From: Emergomyces orientalis
Lineage: Eukaryota; Ascomycota; Eurotiomycetes; Onygenales; Ajellomycetaceae
Length of the DNA stretch: 64,000 nt
NCBI GenBank assembly: GCA_002110485.1
Contig: MOWL01000047.1
Span: forward strand, 372,001 to 436,000
Reading direction: 5' to 3'
The position numbers were made by a program, and so were the translations under genes. Positions within the stretch are counted from its first letter, which is position 1. Each line of letters opens with the position of its first letter. The notes under the pieces are model-generated. The model saw only the letters and a list, made by a program, of their open reading frames with translations, had not been told where the DNA came from and made no database searches. Positions 59,724-64,000 of this stretch are shown here, piece by piece.

Positions 59724-61098
59724 TTATCGTCCGCCAGCACCAGGCATTTCGTATATGTTTTCCGGAACGGGTCCGGTGTGCGTCGCACTCAGCTGGTGTG
59801 GACTAACTGCCTGGGGAGGAGGGGATGTGCCGGCCGGGGGAGGGCTGCCAATAGAGGCTGTTGGCGGGCTTCCAGGTTGGATAAAGCTTCCACGGTTTTG
59901 GTTGTAATATTCAGAAGATTGGCCCAGGAGTGGCTGTGATTGTGCCTGGAGGGGGTTGTGGAGGGGTGTGCCTCCCACCTCAGCAGGAGGTGGAGGGATA
60001 GGATGGTGCATGTGAGGCGGATAGCCGGGGCTGTAAGGTGGGGCTTCTCCACCGCCCATAGGTTTTTGTTCTGGTTGATAGTATCCGGCTCCGACCAATG
60101 GCGCTGGTGGGCCGTAGTGAGAAGCATGTTGTTCATGCATCAAGGGTGCAGTCGGCGGTGGTCCCTGAGGAGCAGCGTTGGTCTTCTTCTTCCGTACGAA
60201 TAAGACAAGAAACCCGACAATAGCACCAACGCCAACAATTGACCCGGCAACGATACCTCCAATAGCACCGCCTCCCAGCTTCTTCTTTTTACCGCCTCCA
60301 GAGCCGGGATTAGGCTCATCTTCCCCACCGGCCTCGTCGGTCTGGCTGGGATTCGAAGGCAAGCTCTTGGACGTGCCTGATAGTGTCTCGGTTGCAGTGC
60401 CAGGAGAGATAGATAAGCTGGGAAGAGCTGATGATAATCCAGACGCCATGGTCTCATAATTTGGTCCATAGCGCGACGAGAAGTAGTCTGACATGGGGAC
60501 AACCTGCGACGACACACCTAAGGATGCCCTGCAGCCAAAGAGGCGCTTACCTCCGCCAAAGAAATATGTTCCACAGTAAGGTCTTGTCGTCTGAGAGCAT
60601 CGAGTGACCTTAGGATTACTTGAACAGGAGGCATCGCATTCATCTTCCCAATTCAAACACTTCGTCGCGATATCGGTACACTGTTGGATATCCGAACTTG
60701 CACAACAGCCAACAGCCGTGCCATACTGGACGCAGTTTGCTTCAGCATATGCACACGTCAACAGGTTATCTGATTATTCCGCATCGTATAGGTTAGCATG
60801 AGAAGATATCGAACAGCGAAATTCGTTATCCGACAAGGATATATTTTGACTGACTAATATCACTGTTGACAAGACCACAATAGTATCCAGGAGCAGGGAA
60901 ATCAATCGCCGTTCGCGACGCCCTTTTCGCTAATTCCTTTGGAAGTCCACGGGGGACCAGAGGTGGTGTAGTTGGGCGAGGAGACATGCCGAAAGCATCA
61001 ACCATCAGATTAACGGTTTCACGAGGAAGAAGCTTCTCTGACAAGGCGTCTGCTCCCCCAAGGGAGAGCAGAGCCGCTACGAGGCTCAAGCGAACCAT
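59724..61098 (-). CDS. Cys-rich single-pass surface protein, sensor-like
   Basis: Exons 61098-60855 and 60769-59724 encode about 429 residues. A signal peptide (MVRLSLVAALLSLGGADALS) is followed by a Cys-rich ectodomain (GYYCGLVNSDI, then LLTCAYAEANC, VGCCASSDIQQC and ECDASCSS). A Ser/Thr-rich stretch resembles the O-mannosylated stalk of wall-stress sensors, followed by a Gly/Lys linker, one transmembrane helix (GGIVAGSIVGVGAIVGFLVL, about 248-270) and a basic stop-transfer. The tail is Pro-rich and ends ENIYEMPGAGGR; a C-terminal YEMP-like motif is common in fungal proteins of this shape. The layout resembles WSC/Mid2-type sensors, but the ectodomain is not a standard WSC domain, so substrate and partners are unknown. 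The intron donor is ambiguous: GTCAGT was used because it gives NSDINNLLTC; GTGATA is an alternative. Confidence 0.85.
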
Positions 61099-64000
61099 TG
61101 CACCGGACAAGACCAGTTCCTGCCTGCGTTATACAGCACGAGTTGTTACAAGCAAAGCAGGGCGGGGTTGATAATCGGCGTGAATAGACCGAAAATTCCC
61201 GGAGGAAGGGATTCGATTCAAATGCGTAGTGAAAAGAAAACGAAAGACGACGGCCAACGCAGAAAGCCAAAGGCGATCGATAGCGACCAAGGTGAAGAAT
61301 AAATAAATAAAGAATCAATCAAGCGACAGAAATGTAGCAGTAAATAGTCACTCTGAGCTTTGGTGACAAAGACAACAAAAACGAGGGATGAAGGACAAAT
61401 GAGATAGGGGAAGTCAGGAAGAGAAGCAGAAGAGAAGGGAGAGGAGAAGTTCCAAACTCCGCCTACCAAGGGAGATGGAATGTGGAAGGCCCTCTTTGCC
61501 CAAATAACGGAACAGAGGGAAAAAATAACGCCAACGCCCGTATTCCTGAGCCTCAATTCACCTTGACGAAGGCTTGGGAAGCAACGAAAGCTGCCAACAC
61601 AGTGGAGAGCAGTGGAAACAAACACGAGGGTTGTGCCAATGACGGCCGTGAGTTTCGATCGTTAGTCTGAGTCGGCTCCGACCCTTGACAGCGCTAGGCC
61701 CTTAGGGTGCTGTCGCTAAATTGTGGTGGGCGTCTGAGCCATCCTTGGGGATCTCAAGTTACATCAGGGCATTCATCTGCCAACCAAACAACTGGGTATT
61801 CTGGCTGAGAGATGAGGAAAATTCCTTTGCTAAAGATTTTATTGAAGTGGTAGAATCATTTTCTGCCTTCAAAACGCGATATTGTTGTTTGAGTCCATGC
61901 TTCAAACCAGAGGCAAGGCTGGAAGTTCCTAACCAGACCAGATGGATGGATGCTTTCGGAATCACACCCTATCCACGGACCACAAGCGACCAGCGACCAG
62001 CGACCAGTGCCATGACCCACAGATAGACCGTTCATCATGATTCAAGAACAGCCTCTTGGGGGTTAAAACTTTTTAGCTGGCGGCTGCAATTCTCCCCACT
62101 GGTGACCATCCCTGATCTCGAAATCGAAAGCCAACAGACCCAGGATTTGGTCAGAACCTCAGGAGTGCACTGCGCCACCAGGAGGTCTGTTGGAGTCGTT
62201 GGAGTAACGAAAACGCCCTGGCGGCCGGCGGCTGCATGAGTCTGAACAAACAAAGATAAAAAGGAGGAAAAAATAAACCTGGGAGGAATTTAGGTAAGAC
62301 GCCGTCAGCTTAGCCTTCGCCACGCCTTTCCTATTTGGGATAGACATGGATCAGCCGCATGCCAAGGCCCAAGGTACCATTCGGCCAGACGTATGTATTT
62401 CACAGCTCTATTTTCTATGTAAAGATACCTTGGGACAGTTAGAGGAAACAAGCAAGGCCTTGGAGAGACATCCATCCATCCATGTCTGGTGTCTCCATAT
62501 AGCGTACTCCTCGTCATCTTAGGCCCCCTTGGCGTGATATCAAAACCAGTCAGCGTGTGAGACTCCGCTTCGCCTCCTTGCTCCTTGGGGAGGGAATAAT
62601 AAAGCTCTTGGGCCAGTTGTCAGACTCGCTGGCTGACATCTCGAATCCATGGCTCATGGGATCTGGAAAAACGTGGCTTGAGATATCGGACCAACCCAAA
62701 TGTCAGAAAGATAAATCCTTTCGCGCCCGGAACAATAATATTTCCACCCCCCTCAGAGGACGATGCAAGTCAACTCCCAGAAGCCATGTAACACCCCACC
62801 TTTCGGCTGGTGATGCGCACATGTTGGAAAAAAACCCGCAGGAACCTGAGTTTTTAGATTTTTTTTACCCGAAATCTATAATTAGCAACAGCTTTTACCC
62901 ACTGATCATCCATCCAGCTTTTCAAGGGGGTAAAAGAAAGCTTGCGTCTCCCTGAATATGTCAATTATTAATGGATGAATTCAAATATACCATGGGCGCG
63001 CGGGGGTACATAAACGCAGCTCTACTTGGAGGGGCATAACTCTTTGCAGGGGCTGGCCTGTTGATGTATGTAGAGTACGGCACCGCGAGACAATTGTTTT
63101 AAATATAGCCAGCCACCAGTGGATATGAACAGAACTATAAATTCACGGATCTGTGTGCCTTAACTCCCAAATTCTTAAGCCTTGCAGCAGGTTACATGGA
63201 GAGGGTCGGCTCCGAATTGGAGATAAATAACAGCTGGGCTGAAACCGTTCGAAACCGGCCCGCTGCCAAACACATTACCATTCTCGCCAGATTCATAGGA
63301 GTAAAGAAGGAAGAGGATATTGTATCTCGCTTCCTAACTATAACTCTTTCCATTTCTGCTATCTTGATTCTTGTCACTCAAATTTTGAAACCAACCATGA
63401 AATTCATCTGAAATCTCTAGCTATGCAGAAATGACTGGAACAACTCCTCTTTAAATACTATAGTTATGAATTGCGTATCTGATCATATCGGACTGTAAAA
63501 TAGAAGCTCACTCCTCAATAGTTTGGATGATGCTGCGTTCTATCTGCTGATATGCATTTGATACACCTCTTCGCTCCATTCTCTAATTTGTCTTTTCTTG
63601 GGGCCATTGGATCCATTTTTGTTAATACATGATTAAAAATGTGCAGAAAATTAAAAGAAATGAAGGAAAGAAAGAATGGAAGAATGGAAGAATGGAAGAA
63701 TGAAAGAAGATGGGAAAGAAAAATATAAATAAATCCCTTCATTCCACTACTGGCCTTTAAAAAACACTGATGACGAAGAAAATGGCAGCCGATCAAGCCA
63801 ATTGAGCACCTGAAAAATAACACGCAGTCAATCAATCAAATTAGCGACTCAACATCCTCATCATATATCGTTGCAGGAGGAAACATTCATGACAATTTCC
63901 ATCATACAAACCTAACCACACGCCTAACACTATCGAATGCGGACCAAAAAAAAAAAAAAAAAAAAAAAGGAAAAGGAAAAAAGAAGGTAAGAAAAAGGAA
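61099..64000. other. Gene-poor right end with microsatellites
   Basis: These 2.9 kb hold the promoter of the surface-protein gene (left part) and no convincing gene. Features seen: an AGCGACC heptamer repeat at 61985-62007, GAATGGAA-type repeats at 63673-63703 and a 23-base A run at 63946-63968 near the window edge. Frames at 62557-62955 and 63196-63411 are ordinary in length and lack conserved features. The far right may be the start of another gene's flank. Confidence 0.45.
63946..63968. repeat. Poly-A homopolymer, 23 bases
   Basis: An uninterrupted run of 23 A residues, followed by purine-rich sequence to the window edge. Confidence 0.9.

Noticed and set aside
62557..62955. 132-codon plus-strand frame near the right end
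   Set aside because: It has no motif, no conserved composition and no convincing splice partner; it probably occurs by chance.

Overview
This 64 kb window is nuclear DNA of a filamentous ascomycete. The evidence is many short introns (about 50-130 nt) with GT..AG ends and CTAAC/CTGAC-like branch sites, fungal-type proteins throughout, and AT-rich, homopolymer-bearing intergenic DNA. The gene repertoire and the long (2-4 kb) spacers around some regulatory genes fit Eurotiomycetes. Onygenales/Ajellomycetaceae is my best guess, but that placement is inference from general character, not a database match. I see no rRNA, no tRNA, no CRISPR and no intact transposon.

Layout, left to right. 1-12961 (-): all but the C-terminus of the giant ribosome-assembly AAA+ ATPase midasin (MDN1). 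A CCAAT-rich divergent promoter separates it from 13331-16321 (+), a CLC chloride transporter in seven exons. 16774-17861 (-) is pyrroline-5-carboxylate reductase, divergent from 18222-19044 (+), the CTD-kinase gamma subunit Ctk3. 19564-20862 (+) is a probable U3 snoRNA-associated (Utp16-like) protein. 21396-23149 (+) is an RMD1/DUF155 protein. 24936-26143 (-) is a probable INO80-complex coiled-coil subunit. 28188-30221 (-) is a soluble PAS-PAS hybrid histidine kinase, preceded by the longest gene-free stretch (3.9 kb). 34123-36545 (-) is a Cdc4-like F-box/WD40 protein. 38413-39869 (-) is a ZIP9-like zinc transporter. 41575-43511 (+) is histone acetyltransferase HAT1.

44642-46808 (-) is an unrecognised single-pass receptor-like protein with a His/Asp/Pro repeat linker. 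47254-47818 (+) is LSM4. 48517-50213 (-) is a PTEN-type phosphatase. 50803-52655 (-) is a mitochondrial PPR protein. 52947-55529 (-) is a cytosolic-phospholipase-A2-type lipase, divergent from 56023-58034 (+), exocyst subunit Exo70. 59724-61098 (-) is a Cys-rich single-pass sensor-like surface protein. The last 2.9 kb has no convincing gene.

Most genes are housekeeping: ribosome biogenesis (MDN1, Utp16-like), RNA metabolism (Ctk3, LSM4), chromatin (HAT1, INO80 subunit), phosphoinositide and membrane traffic (PTEN, Exo70, PLA2), ion and metal transport (CLC, ZIP) and signalling (histidine kinase, Cdc4). They do not form one pathway or a biosynthetic cluster. I found no clear new multi-gene system. 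The points most worth a second look are the two genes whose first coding exon is only the ATG (LSM4 and PTEN), the uncharacterised receptor-like protein at 44.6-46.8 kb, the Gln at the CLC proton-glutamate position, a coding-like orphan block at 59.1-59.4 kb, and overlapping upstream ORFs on the Cdc4-like and Exo70 genes. Exon coordinates were worked out by hand from reading frame and splice signals.
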